From: Plenodomus lindquistii
Taxonomy: Eukaryota > Ascomycota > Dothideomycetes > Pleosporales > Leptosphaeriaceae
Assembly: GCA_025504975.1 (NCBI GenBank)
Contig: JANUWI010000003.1
Coordinates: 1,054,001-1,118,000 of the forward strand
Length of the DNA: 64,000 nucleotides
Reading direction: 5' to 3'
In this document: positions 44,427 to 55,288 of the stretch, one piece after another
How positions within the stretch are numbered: position 1 is the stretch's first letter
Layout: every line of letters begins with the position of its first letter
Position numbers and translations under genes: made by a program
The notes under the pieces: generated by a model
What the model saw: the letters and a program-made list of their open reading frames with translations, nothing else
Databases searched by the model: none
What the model was told of the DNA's origin: nothing

Positions 44427-45710
44427 ATGCGTCCAAACATATTCAGAGCGGCGCTCGCCACCTCCACGTTTGGTACCTACACCCTCGTTACCTTGGATCC
44501 GCAATGATGACTGACCTCCATGCTAGCTCTCGCAGTCCAGGCCCAAATCTCACAGCAATGCGTGGGCTCGGGCGTTTGCTACGAGCTCAACATTCCTGCT
44601 ACGACGGCTCAAACCGGCAATGGCGATATTTTCCTCTCTATTACTGCACCAACGACCTATTCATGGGTTGCTTTAGGTCAAGGAAGCAATGGCATGTCGA
44701 ACGCTAATGTGTTCATAATATATCAAGATGGCACAGGCAATGTCACTCTCTCGCCTCGGCACTCAAGGGGTGAGATGATGCCGCTATACGACTCCTCTAT
44801 CGATGCGCAGCTACTGGCAGGCAGCGGTGTCTCGAACGGCGTCATGAAAGCCAACGTACGATGTGGAAACTGCAACAGTTGGCAGGATGGTAGCATGGAT
44901 TTCAGAGCCAGCAGTGGAGGTTTTATCCATGCTCGGCTCGGCGGACCTTCGCTCGACTCTACGGACGTGGAGCAAGGTTTCGGTGTACACAGCACTTATG
45001 GCCAGTTCTCGTGGCCATTTACATCTGCTGTAGGCGGTGCTAGCACAAATCCCTTCCAAGACACTACTCTCACGGCCAACATCACATCTTCTACTGCCGG
45101 CGGCGGCGGCTCCGGCGTCAACACTGCAACCATGATTTGGTGCCACGGTATCTTCGCATCCGTCGCATTCGTCCTACTGTTTCCTCTTGGTGGCATCCTC
45201 ATTCGCGTCGGCAACTTCCCAGGACTTATATGGGTGCACGCCGGCCTACAAATGTTTGCATGGGTCGTGTTCGCTACATCCTTCGGTCTAGGTCTATACT
45301 ATGGCATCATCGATGAGTATATGAGTGAAGACCACATCATCATTGGCCTTGTTGTTGTCGCACTCATGACATTTCAACCTCTCCTCGGCTGGCTGCATCA
45401 CTTGCGCTTTCTGCGCACCGGTGCTCGAAGCATCTTCTCTCACGGGCACATCTGGATTGGTCGCAGTGCCATTATCCTGGGCATTGTGAATGGTGGCCTT
45501 GGTATCAAGTTGTCCAGCCAAACCAACAAGTATAAAATCGTGTACTCTGTCTTTGCGGGTATCTTCGGTACCGCATATCTCGCTGCCATCGCATATGGTG
45601 AGATGATGAGGAAGCGCAAGCATAGCACCGCTTCGAGTGGTAGTCTTGGCGACAGTGAGAAGCTGGGGAGCGCTGAGCAGGCGACGTTTCGGAGGTCCAG
45701 TGTGGGTTGA
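44427..45710 (+). CDS. DOMON-cytochrome b561 membrane reductase
   Basis: 409 aa from exons 44427-44472 and 44527-45710 (intron 54 nt). The join gives the signal peptide MRPNIFRAALATSTFALAVQ. The extracellular half (about residues 25-185) is a CDH-type cytochrome/DOMON domain (YELNIPA, TYSWVALGQGS, VFIIYQDG, HARLGGPS). It is followed by about five membrane helices of a cytochrome b561 domain with haem-type histidines in WCHGIFA, WVHAGLQM, LLGWLHHLRF and SHGHIWIGR. Such proteins move electrons across the membrane, for example for extracellular iron or quinone reduction. The cytosolic tail is Ser-rich and charged. Confidence 0.9.
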
Positions 45711-46028
45711 TTTGGCAGGGATCGTGGGTTGTGAGCAACCAGTGACTATGCGGTGAATGTTCTTCGTTCCATTTCTTCGATCTTGATGCTGTAATGAGCG
45801 TAAAGTGGGGTCGGTTTCGACGCTGTTAGCAATGGATTTGTGTTGCTGTGTATAGTGGTGATATATCGATGGAGATGACGATGTAGCAATGAATGACATG
45901 GATCATCCCTCGATCAGTACATAATAGCGTGTGATCTTTATTGGCATCTTCGATCAATGTGGCTTTCGCCATGTAGGAGACGACTTGTATATCTGTTTTT
46001 GATTCTAGTCAAAGAGTGCATGATAAAG
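45711..46028. other. 3' flank of b561 gene
   Basis: About 320 bases; a short 5' exon of the following decayed gene may lie here but was not found. Confidence 0.4.
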
Positions 46029-46885
46029 TCGCAACTTTGCCGCTGAAGAGCTCAACTACGAGACATATTTCGCAACACCTGCCGGGCCTGTCGTCCTTTC
46101 CCCCTCTGCCCGCGAGACCCTCAACAAATTGAAGACGCGCGGCCCATGGCACCTCCAGCATCTCCGTGATAGTGGCATTTTGACCTTCAAGAACTCAAAC
46201 ACAAGACTGACTGGTCTGACAACGACAAGAATGTTATTTTCCGCGATGCTGGCCTCCTCATCGCGATGTCAGAGAAATGGGCGAAGCATCTGCGGCCCAT
46301 CGTCTCCAACACCAATATCAAGCAGGTTGAAAGACAATTGAGACAGATTTTACATTCCCGCCATGATTGCACTGGTGCGCAGGTTGAGGTCCAAGTCTGA
46401 GAAATATCTGTACGATGTCGGAAGCCTGTGGGATGCAATGAACTTCAAGAAGGAGTGTGGCCATGAAGCTTTTTTTCGATGGTACAAGGACGTGGGACTC
46501 TTGCTTCAAACTCCGGATGTACAAGCCAAAGAGATCTTCCGCGTCCTCATGGAACAGATCAAAGCCGGCAAGATCCGCAAGGGTGAGTATTGCGACAAGT
46601 GCTTCGTCTACCAAGGCACTCCGCCTCCGCCTTTGTGGCCGGAAGAAGGTAAGTCATCCTCTAAGAATATCCTGGGTATATGTTAATATTGCAGAATCTT
46701 CCCATGAGACAAGCGTCACCACCCAGCCCAATTCTGCCACCAGTGAAAACACTTCAGGAGGCCCTGACGCCCTCCCCGCTACCGAAGAAAGCACCGAACA
46801 TGCTAGCGATGAGGAGTTGAAGGGCAAGAAGCGGTGGGGAAGGCCTGGAGGCTTCACTCCCAACTCAGGTCAGTGGCAATGTTGA
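46029..46885 (+). pseudogene. Fungal hypothetical protein gene with two 1-nt indels
   Basis: Read in three pieces, the DNA encodes one continuous protein: RNFAAEELNYETYF... WHLQHLRDSGI (frame A), DLQELKHKTDWSDNDKNV... VERQLRQ (frame B), then FYIPAMIALVRRLRSKSE... EIFRVLMEQIKAGKIRK (frame A again). The A-to-B change sits in the T-run 46178-46181 (one base missing) and the B-to-A change at 46345-46347 (one A extra). A normal 46-nt intron (46649-46694) then joins PPPLWPEE to ESSHETSVTTQ. The first exon with the ATG is not identified. I know similar proteins from filamentous ascomycetes, without known function. Sequencing error in both spots cannot be ruled out. Confidence 0.6.
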
Positions 46886-47534
46886 AGGTGCGACAGATGG
46901 AACAAGGCACGCAATGGTGCATGCAACCGCCGAAACAGGTTGGGGACAGAAGACGTGTTGGGGAGTACGAGCGTCAGATACTGCCCGTGTGGCCATGTGA
47001 GGGACGAAAAGATGATGATGGACAGGAAACGAAGTGTGGGATAGTTTGCTCTTTGCGATAAGTCCTCCTGTATACTCTTCGCTATGTGATGTGCACCTCA
47101 TACCTTCTAGAGTTAGCTTTGTATACAATCATTGTGAGCTATAATGTATCGCAGCATGGTAGGTTACTTATCGGGCGGCCCTTGGGTAAGCTGAATTATC
47201 ATCACCACAGCTTGTGGGTTCGCTGAATGCGGTAAACCTGATGCTAGAAGTAAGCCGGTCGAACACACGATGACCGGAAGTGGTGTCTCAAAGATGTGAT
47301 GGATGAAACACGATGGGGCTAGAGAGCAAGATGCAAGGAGAATGTCTGAAGACATGACTATTCGTGAAAGTACTCAGCGACCGAGAAGAGTCTCTCAGCC
47401 TCGCAAAAAAATAACGCATCCAGGAGGTACTCAATTTGTCCTTGGGCGCCCTGTCATACATTTTTTAATACTGTATTACTCCTAGACTTATTACCAGTCC
47501 TCTCGTTCTACCCTTCACTACTCTGGCGATTTCC
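46886..47534. other. Intergenic
   Basis: About 650 bases between the decayed gene and the pyroglutamyl peptidase 3' end; nothing supported. Confidence 0.45.
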
Positions 47535-48506
47535 TCACATAGTGAAATTATTGTCGGTCTGACCATGTATTGGCACCTGTTCGACTGACAGTGGAGCATC
47601 CTTCTCGTCCCTAGCAACACCGACCTCTTGCCGACTCTTTACTAACGCCTTGATCAGCGCAATGGTGACATCCAAACCTTCTTTCATCTTGTTTTCGCTA
47701 CGACTTATGTCTGGTACATGGAGAAACATGACCGGTCTCTCGCCCGTCTCCAGAGAGTAGTAATGCGCCAATGAATTGTAGTATATGAAGCCACAGAGGA
47801 AATTACCAGGATCCTGGCTGATGCGAACATCTGGAGCTGTAGCATTGCTGCTGCTCTTCAAGTTCAGTTTCCATTGTGTGAGTACGTCGGATGTGTCGAA
47901 TGACGTTGAAAGTCTCACTGGGAATCGCTTTGCGGGATACAGCTTCTCCATAACCTCGTCGGGATAGCGTTCACCATCCACGTCTGGGATTTCAGCATAA
48001 TTTCTTCCCCACGAGCCTTCTTCTGCAGCGTAATGGTTCCGTCCGGCGGCTAGGCCAATGTGTAAAACAACATCTGGTTTTGGATACATGGGATTATCAG
48101 GCGGTAGGAGCTTTGGTACCAAGTCCACCACATGGTGGTATGCTACGCGGACAGCTTCGTGATGCACATGGACGTGTATCGGTGTTTGGTTGTCAGGGGA
48201 TGCGGGAATGAGTGCTGGTAGACTTGAGGCGATACCCCATGATGGGTTGTCTGGGACCTTCTCCAAGAAAGTCTATTAGATAGTGAGTAACGATGTCCTC
48301 GGATTCAGAAAGTGCGAAGTTCATGTGGTAGTTTAGTACAACCATGTCTCAATAGAAACGGAACTCCAATCTCGTGTATAAACAAAGATTACTAGGACGG
48401 TACTTTTAGTGGATTGACCTACTCCGAACCCTGTGACCAGGACTGTGACCGGCTTCTTCGATTTTTCGATTGCACGCTGCCGAGCAGCGTATGCAGCGGA
48501 CGGCAT
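47535..48506 (-). CDS. Pyroglutamyl peptidase I-like cysteine peptidase (C15)
   Basis: Removes N-terminal pyroglutamate from peptides, cytosolic; 273 aa from exons 48423-48506 and 47535-48272 (150-nt intron). Exon 1 encodes MPSAAYAARQRAIEKSKKP then VTVLVTGFG, joined to TFLEKVPDNPSWGIASSL, the standard start of C15 peptidases. LHIGLAAGRNHYAAEEGSWG matches the region near the catalytic Glu, and ISQDPGNFLCGFIYYNSLAH holds the active cysteine. MFLHVPDI supplies the catalytic histidine. It is longer than bacterial enzymes, as usual for fungi. Confidence 0.85.
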
Positions 48507-49340
48507 TGCAGATCAATACCGCTTCAAATGGCGGCTTGCGGCAAACGAGCGGGGTGCGGGTCGGAGAAGTTCTTTCATGGTTAGTTGTGCTGAAAGAGGT
48601 AGCGTACTGCCTTGTTCAGTCTGTCTTTTGAGTATGGAGAAGGTGCCCGATGACCTCATCCTGTAGACAAACCACATCGACAACATACAGGACGACATTG
48701 TCTCTCAGAGCCATTCAGATGGAGATGAATTTCAAGGAATGGGCTCTTACCTGAATCACTTCGTCTCATCGGGATGTTCAGATTGGACAATGATGTAACG
48801 TGAAAACGGCCGTCACCAGAAATTCGGCTGTGTTGTCGAGGTGGACCAGCATTGGGTTTGCCAAATGCAGTTAGTGGCCACTTGAGAGCGTCCTATCATA
48901 ACCACGATTTCGATTCGAAGACCGGCTATCATGAGCACCTTTGTAATTGATTACATGTGGGTGCCGCGGCCTTGCAAACCCCACAAAAACTACCCCACAA
49001 GACATGCCAACCATGCGCACTCGATGCATTGAATACTCACCTCGGCTAATGCACCGCTTTGGCGTTGCACCTCTTCTCCCGAAATATCCACCCGTAACTT
49101 GAAACTCGGAGTTTGACGCCACAATTGCTCAGTAAGGCATCGGCAACTAGCTGCCGTGGTTCGCTTCCTTGCGTCATCGGAACGAGGTCATCGGCTTCGC
49201 TATTCTGAGGGTCTGATCATGCACTGCGTCCGGCGAGGCAGCCGTTTTATATTTGGGTCACCAGCTGATCAAAACAACAGCTCTTTTGAGATTTGGCTGA
49301 CCAGACACGCCCCTTGCAATCTCATATCGGAGACCTCATC
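48507..49340. other. Divergent upstream region
   Basis: About 830 bases between divergent genes. A minus-strand frame at 48871-49122 is bounded by a good donor (GTGAGT) but has no ATG; it may be transcribed 5' sequence. Confidence 0.4.
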
Positions 49341-50686
49341 ATGCCTTTATCCGAGCCATTCAATCTGGCCATTGTCGGCGGTGGCATTTCAGGCCTCACT
49401 CTCGCTATTGCGCTTCTCCACCACAATGTGCCCATCACAATCTATGAGGCTGCACCGCATTTTGGTGAGATTGGTGCCGGCGTCTCATTGGGGCCCAACG
49501 CGGGTCGCGCAATGCAGCTCATGTCTCCGAAAATCTACGAAGCGTTTATTAAATGCAAGACTGGAAACAAGACCAGCCACGACTCATGGTTCACCATAAG
49601 AGTAGGTGATGCCCGGAAAGCGGATGCAAATGGCCATGTGCGACGAGGAGCGAAAGTCGGAGACGCGCTCTTCGAGGTGCCTTTCAATACTGAAGGAGGA
49701 AGAGGTGGCGTGTACAGGGCGCGTTTCTTGGACGAGTTGATCAAGGAGATCCCGGATGGCATAGCCAAATTCGACAAGAGGCTGACCGACATGCTCGAAG
49801 CGAAAGATGGATCGGGTGATGTCGTACTGCAGTTCGCTGATGGAACAACTGCTCAGCATACTGCTGTCATCGCATGTGACGGAATCAAGTCTCTGGCGAG
49901 GAAGTGGCTGATCGGAAGGGAAGATCCGGCTTCCAAGGCTGTGTTTTCGGGAAAATATGCGTACCGTGGCTTGATACCAATGGACAAGGCTTCCGAACTG
50001 CTCGGCGATGAAGTCGCACAGAATAGTCAACTGTTCATGGGCTATCATGGCCATCTTTTGACCTTTCCCATTGAACAGGGAAAGACCATGAACGGCAAGT
50101 GCTTAGTTTCTACATTTGCTAGCGCCCGCTGACGTCTTTAGTTGTTGCTTTCAGCTCACGCGACACATGGGACGAAGAGAAATGGGTCGTATCGACTTCC
50201 AAAGAAGCCATGGAAGCCGACTTCGCCGAATGGGGCCCTCATGTACAGAAGATTATCGGAGCTATGGAGAAGCCGGATGTCTGGGCACTATTCATGCACC
50301 CACCCTGCAAGACTTATACCAAAGGCAGGGTATGCCTATCCGGCGATGCAGCACACGCAACCACCCCACATCAGGGCGCCGGTGCTGGCATGTGTATAGA
50401 AGACTCTTACATTTTGTCGAGTTTAGTCAAGGACGCGCACACAGTCGAAGATCTCGAGCGCGCCTTTGTGGCTTTCGATGCGGTAAGGCGAGAACGAACA
50501 CAGAAGAATGTGGTCACGAGCCAAGAAGCCGGCAAGTTATATGACTTTGAGTTGTTCGAAGATGACTTGGATAAGATACAGGACAGTTTTCTGAAGAGGA
50601 TGCAGTGGATTTGGCACGTAGATCTTCAGGAGCAATTGAAGCAGGCGCAAAAGATATACCGTGGAGAGGATACGCCGAAAATTTGA
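49341..50686 (+). CDS. FAD-dependent monooxygenase (salicylate hydroxylase-like)
   Basis: 432-aa flavoprotein of the aromatic hydroxylase type. Exons 49341-50094 and 50142-50686. The Rossmann motif LAIVGGGISGLTLAIALLHH is followed by IYEAAPHFGEIGAGVSLGPN; the DG motif is AVIACDGIKSLARKWLIG; the second FAD motif is RVCLSGDAAHATTPHQGAGA. The intron is of the GC-AG class (GCAAGT...TTTAG); without it GTMNG would not reach VVAFSSRDTW. Frame upstream of 49341 is open but without ATG. Substrate may be a salicylate-like aromatic acid, inferred from family only. Confidence 0.9.
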
Positions 50687-50882
50687 CCCATCACCAGAGA
50701 GTTGGCTTTAGATCACGTGATTCACCGGATACTTAGTCATCAGTGTAGCTTGGCGCCCACAACCCTTTACTAGGCCTGCGGCGCCCTCTCATAGTAATTC
50801 ATGCATAACATTCATTGTCAATCTCTCTGCAAAGATCAACTCAGAGTTTTGGTGGCCCGTTGGCACATGACCCTCCAGGCAT

Positions 50883-52319
50883 CTAATCGATCACATCATC
50901 CCTTCGAGCAAATATCTCCCTCAGTACATCCTCGGTTTTTGCCCCAATAGCATTATGGTACATTGAGTTGGTGATGAATGGTTTGCTTCCTTTGATGGTC
51001 CGTGCTGTCTCCATGCTCAGATCATAATCAACATACATATCGTTCAAATAGACTGCTGCGTACGTCGGCACTTCATTCTTCTTGAGCTGCTCCTCATCAT
51101 ACAGATTTGGCCAGTCCTTCTCCGCAGCCAGCATCTCCCCTACTGTTTTGAGCTTAATAAGCTCTGGATAGGTGTCGAACATAAAGGGGTGGATCGTCTC
51201 GCCTGTAAAATAGACTGGCTTTTCGCTGTCGACGTTCTGTAAAGAGAACTCGGGAAACTTTTCTAGCATACGTTCGGCAGACCAAGTGGAAGCTTCACCC
51301 TGACAGTAGATAGGCTCGTGTAGCAAGGCGTAGATGACATTTGAATCCCAGCTCTGTGCAGCCTCCAGTGCAAGCACCGTGGGCCTAGTCAGATGCCCAA
51401 ATTGAGTGAGGTCGGTATCGGCTCTCAGAACGAGCGCGTGCACCTCATCAAAACCTCCGTGCTTACCGAAGAAGATACCAAGTTGCAGGAATCGACGCGC
51501 TGACATGTGCCCTTCTCCACCTTGGACACGAACGGTGGTGTCACCGAAGCGAGAGAGGAGCTTGATGATGCGCTTCACGCGATCGACGTCCTCAGGGTAC
51601 TTTGAGTAGTATTCCTCGTTTCGCTGTTTGACGCGTTCGTACAAGCGCGTGTACACATCATCAGGGTTGTTGCGCAGAGGTGGGAGACCACCGAATAAGA
51701 ACGCCTCTTTCACACCTTCCGGATAGAATGAGAGATACGTAGTGCAACAGAAGCCACCGAATGACTGCCCCATGATACTCCACTTCTTGTTGTCATCGGG
51801 GTAGTCTGCTGTAAGCGCTTTTCGTATGGCTTCACAGTCTTTGACAATGCTGTCTGCACGGAAACTCTTCATGTACTCCGCCTGCACCTTCTCGTCGCCT
51901 CGCAGCTGCAAACTCGACTGGCTGATTGCCGTTGACAGCCCGGTGCCGCGTTGGTCGAGCATCAGAATTTGGTAGCCTTTGTCGAGGATAGTTTGGGTAA
52001 AGGGCATCTGCTGAGGGCTACGGCACTCGAAACCGGGACCACCTTGGAGGTAGATGAGCCATGGTAGTTGTGTCTTCTTTAGGTCCGTATGGGAGGTTGG
52101 GTAGTCTGCCGGCTTCTCGGCCTTGAGCGCTGAGCGAGCGAATAGTTGAATTGTTCCTGAGGATGGATTGGCGTAGTCACGGGGTACTTGGAAGAAGTGC
52201 TCTGTTACCCTGAGCTTGCCTACATACGGTCAGTCCACGAGCTGTGCCGGGAGGATAGCTGAGCGCTCACCAGGTACGAGGTGACTCCTCTGCTCGAGGA
52301 TCTTAGCTGCCTGAATCAT
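50883..52319 (-). CDS. Proline iminopeptidase-like S33 peptidase
   Basis: 461-aa alpha/beta-hydrolase that likely removes N-terminal proline. Exons 52271-52319 and 50883-52219 (intron 51 nt). The start MIQAAKILEQRSHLVPG joins KLRVTEHFFQVPRDY. LPWLIYLQGGPGFECRSP has the HGGPG-type oxyanion loop, MLDQRGTGLST is characteristic of the family, and IMGQSFGGFCCTTYL holds the nucleophile serine. The histidine is probably in NSMYHNAIG. Convergent to the FAD monooxygenase. The shorter frame from 52007 would lack the oxyanion loop. Confidence 0.9.
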
Positions 52320-53116
52320 GTTGCGTGATGTTTATGTTCGATCGCTCCCAGACGAAAGATTGGCCCCCGCTGTCACGTTCATGGGCATGGATCCCCACCA
52401 AAGTAAGCGCGGATCTTAGTTTGTAGTTCCTGCAGGCCCCTTGTCCTTAACTAAGACTATTCGGGTTGGATTTCTGAATGATTGCATCGGTCAGATTGTC
52501 AATGACTGTGATGCATCGAGACAATTCGAGCAGATAACTCTACTTTCCATATCATTATCAATAGTGTGGCGCAAATCGAAGAATGACTGTAGCAAAGAAA
52601 ATGGGATGTAAGCCCGTGCATAGGCAGGCCATTAGCAAGCTCCAACACCAAATCGCCCTATTAATCACAAATACTTGAATGGTTTGTTTATATCTACTTG
52701 AAAAAATATGCACGCAACCTTTAAGTAGCTATCAGCAGCATAGTGTTCTGTTAAAGTCGTGAATGCCGCACAGGCTTAGACCCCATTTTCTCTGCTACAT
52801 GAGAGCCCGGTAGCGTTATCGATAAGACAAATGCGCCTCTCTGACCAGTGCGAATATCTGAGGTTGTGGTCTGATCACCACACAGTTGGCAGTGCAGTCC
52901 CGGGAAGTCTGCCAGCAGCTGGTGTCCAAGTAAGAGTTGTGTAGCGACTTATCTCATCACAATACTGAGCTCCGTCTTGCTTCGAATGCGTCATCGGACG
53001 AACCAATCTTGTATGCGAAATTTCCTGGTCACTGAGGGGCAAAATCTACTGCGCACCAGACTACCTTAAGAACCTGATTTGAAATATCCGTTCTCTAGCT
53101 CTTCAGAGGACCCAAC
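52320..53116. other. Divergent upstream region, iminopeptidase / KEL3
   Basis: About 800 bases. Contains a palindromic double GATA site TTATCGATAA at 52816-52825. No gene seen. Confidence 0.45.
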
Positions 53117-55180
53117 ATGGCAAAGGACAAGAAAAAAGGGGGTGCAGGTAACAAGGCGGCAGTAAAGGCTGCCAAGGCAGCAAAACAGGAGAAGAAGGCC
53201 GGCAAAAAGGATAAGAAAGTCGCAACAAAGACGCAGGATGTCGATTCGGATGTCGAAGACGTGGATCTTGACGCTGTGTTAGCACAGTATGCGAAAGAGC
53301 AGGAGCAATATCACGCTATTACGGAGGTTCCAACTGACCCTCCAGTAGCAAGGACTTCTGGAACCCTTCTAGCAAGCCCAGCAAACGAGAACGAGTTGTT
53401 CCTTTTTGGCGGAGAATACTTCAACGGAGCCACCGCAAAGTTCTTCAATGATCTGCTCGTCTACAACATCAAGCAGGATTTGTGGAAGAAGGTGACCAGT
53501 CCGAATTCGCCACTTCCGCGATCCGGACACGCATGGTGTAGAGCTGCAAATACGAAAGAGATCTACTTGTTCGGTGGCGAGTTCAGCTCTCCAAAACAAG
53601 GCACCTTCTATCACTACAACGACTTCTGGCGCCTAGACCCCACCAGCCGAGAATGGACGCGCATAGAAGGAAAGGGCAAAAACGCCAATCCGCCGGCGCG
53701 AAGTGGACACCGCATGGTCGGTTTCAAACAGTACATTGTCCTATTCGGTGGTTTTCAAGATACTTCAGCGACAACAAAGTATATGAACGATCTATGGATC
53801 TATGATTGCGTCAATTTTATCTGGCATGCACCAAAGCTACAAGCCGCGCGCGCGGTCCCAGATGCTCGTTCGAGTTTCACGTTACTGCCGCACGAACAAG
53901 GCGCTGTCATCTACGGTGGTTACTCGCGTGTCAAGGCGGTCGCAGGTGGTAAACAACAACAGCAGCAGCAAGGTAAAGGTAAGAAGAGCGGCAGCGGTGG
54001 AGGCCTAGCTTCGCGCATGGTTCTGAAGCCAAAGGTACATGACGATACATGGTTCTTGCGCATCACTCCACCGCCTGCCGACCAGCTTTCGACGACTCTA
54101 CCAATAGTGTCGTGGGAGAAGCGTAAGAAGCCGGCCAATGCGCCCAATCCACCACGTGCAGGTGCTACCATGTCCTACCACAAGGGTCGAGGGGTACTCT
54201 TCGGAGGCGTGCATGATGTAGAAGAGAGCGAAGAGGGCATTGATTCCGAGTTCTTCAACCAGCTTTTTGTCTGGAATGTTGAGCGGAATCGTTACATGCC
54301 TCTCACCTTGCGTAGACCAAAGACGAATGCGAACAAGAAGGCGGCTCAACAGGCAAATGTCAATCGCCGTGACCGTGGCAAAGCGGCTGAAGAAGAGTTG
54401 CTAGCTAATCTAAAAGCCCTCGAGATGAAGGCTGGCGTTGCGTCGAGCGCAGACTCAAACAACGAGGCTGATCAGGTCAAAGAAGAGGAAGAAGAGGCAG
54501 AACAGCGACCTGAGAAGCCACGCATCTTTGAGTACCCTCACCCACGCTTCAACGCTTCCTTGACTGTACAAGCTGACACGCTTTACATCTACGGCGGTAC
54601 GTACGAGAAGGGGGATCGCGAGTTTACTTTTGACGAGATGTGGGCTGTAAATCTCAACCATCTGGACGGGGTGTCCGAGATCTTCCGCCGTGAACTCGAA
54701 GACTGGCAAGGAAGCGATGATGATGCAGACTCCGACGATGAAAACGACTCTGAGGAAGAAGATGAATCGGGTGATGAAGATTCGAACGCCCCATCCACAG
54801 CTCCAACTAGTGTTACAGACTCGCCAGTCGTCATTCCCACTAAGGACATGCCTAGCGAAGATCTTGGCGATCAAGAGGAAATTTCTGCGCTTACAGACAC
54901 GCTGCCACATCCACGTCCGTTCGAGTCACTGCGCGATTTCTATGCGCGTACATCTGAACAGTGGCAGAATATCATCATTGATGAACTCACGTTCAAGGGC
55001 AAGAGCGGCGAGAAGAGTCCGAAAGAGATCAAAAAGATGGCGTTTGAGCGAGCAGAAGAGAAGTGGTGGGACTGTAGGGAGGAGATTCGTGCTCTTGAAG
55101 ACGAGCAGGAAGCTGCCGGCATTGGTGAGGTGGTCAGCCTCGCAGATAAGGAGGGTGCTGGAACGGGAAGGAGGAGATAG
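53117..55180 (+). CDS. KEL3: Kelch-repeat protein Kel3
   Basis: Intronless 687-aa protein. The N-terminus is a lysine/alanine-rich helix (MAKDKKKGGAGNKAAVKAAK), then kelch blades with FLFGGEYFNG, YLFGGEFSS, VLFGGFQD, VIYGGYSRV, VLFGGVHDV and YIYGGTYEKG, separated by a Gln/Lys-rich low-complexity loop and an acidic linker. The tail is Asp/Glu-rich followed by SLRDFYARTSEQWQNIIID and a C-terminal helix. This domain order matches Kel3/KLHDC4, a cytoplasmic protein without a known enzymatic role. Confidence 0.9.
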   Translation: MAKDKKKGGAGNKAAVKAAKAAKQEKKAGKKDKKVATKTQDVDSDVEDVDLDAVLAQYAKEQEQYHAITEVPTDPPVARTSGTLLASPANENELFLFGGEYFNGATAKFFNDLLVYNIKQDLWKKVTSPNSPLPRSGHAWCRAANTKEIYLFGGEFSSPKQGTFYHYNDFWRLDPTSREWTRIEGKGKNANPPARSGHRMVGFKQYIVLFGGFQDTSATTKYMNDLWIYDCVNFIWHAPKLQAARAVPDARSSFTLLPHEQGAVIYGGYSRVKAVAGGKQQQQQQGKGKKSGSGGGLASRMVLKPKVHDDTWFLRITPPPADQLSTTLPIVSWEKRKKPANAPNPPRAGATMSYHKGRGVLFGGVHDVEESEEGIDSEFFNQLFVWNVERNRYMPLTLRRPKTNANKKAAQQANVNRRDRGKAAEEELLANLKALEMKAGVASSADSNNEADQVKEEEEEAEQRPEKPRIFEYPHPRFNASLTVQADTLYIYGGTYEKGDREFTFDEMWAVNLNHLDGVSEIFRRELEDWQGSDDDADSDDENDSEEEDESGDEDSNAPSTAPTSVTDSPVVIPTKDMPSEDLGDQEEISALTDTLPHPRPFESLRDFYARTSEQWQNIIIDELTFKGKSGEKSPKEIKKMAFERAEEKWWDCREEIRALEDEQEAAGIGEVVSLADKEGAGTGRRR

Positions 55181-55288
55181 ATGGCATGCATTGTTGGCTT
55201 ATGTAGGCAAGTAACTACATGGCCCATTGATGGCAGGATTGCTCTGGAAGCTTGACATCAAAGAAGGCTTTTTCTGATAGAACTGTGA

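Noticed and set aside
48871..49122. Minus-strand 83-codon frame upstream of the monooxygenase
   Set aside because: No ATG and no further exon that joins in frame; could be transcribed leader but not supported as a gene.
54455..54910. 151-codon minus frame opposite KEL3
   Set aside because: Shadow of the Asp/Glu-rich linker; hydrophobic appearance is an artefact of complementing GAN codons.
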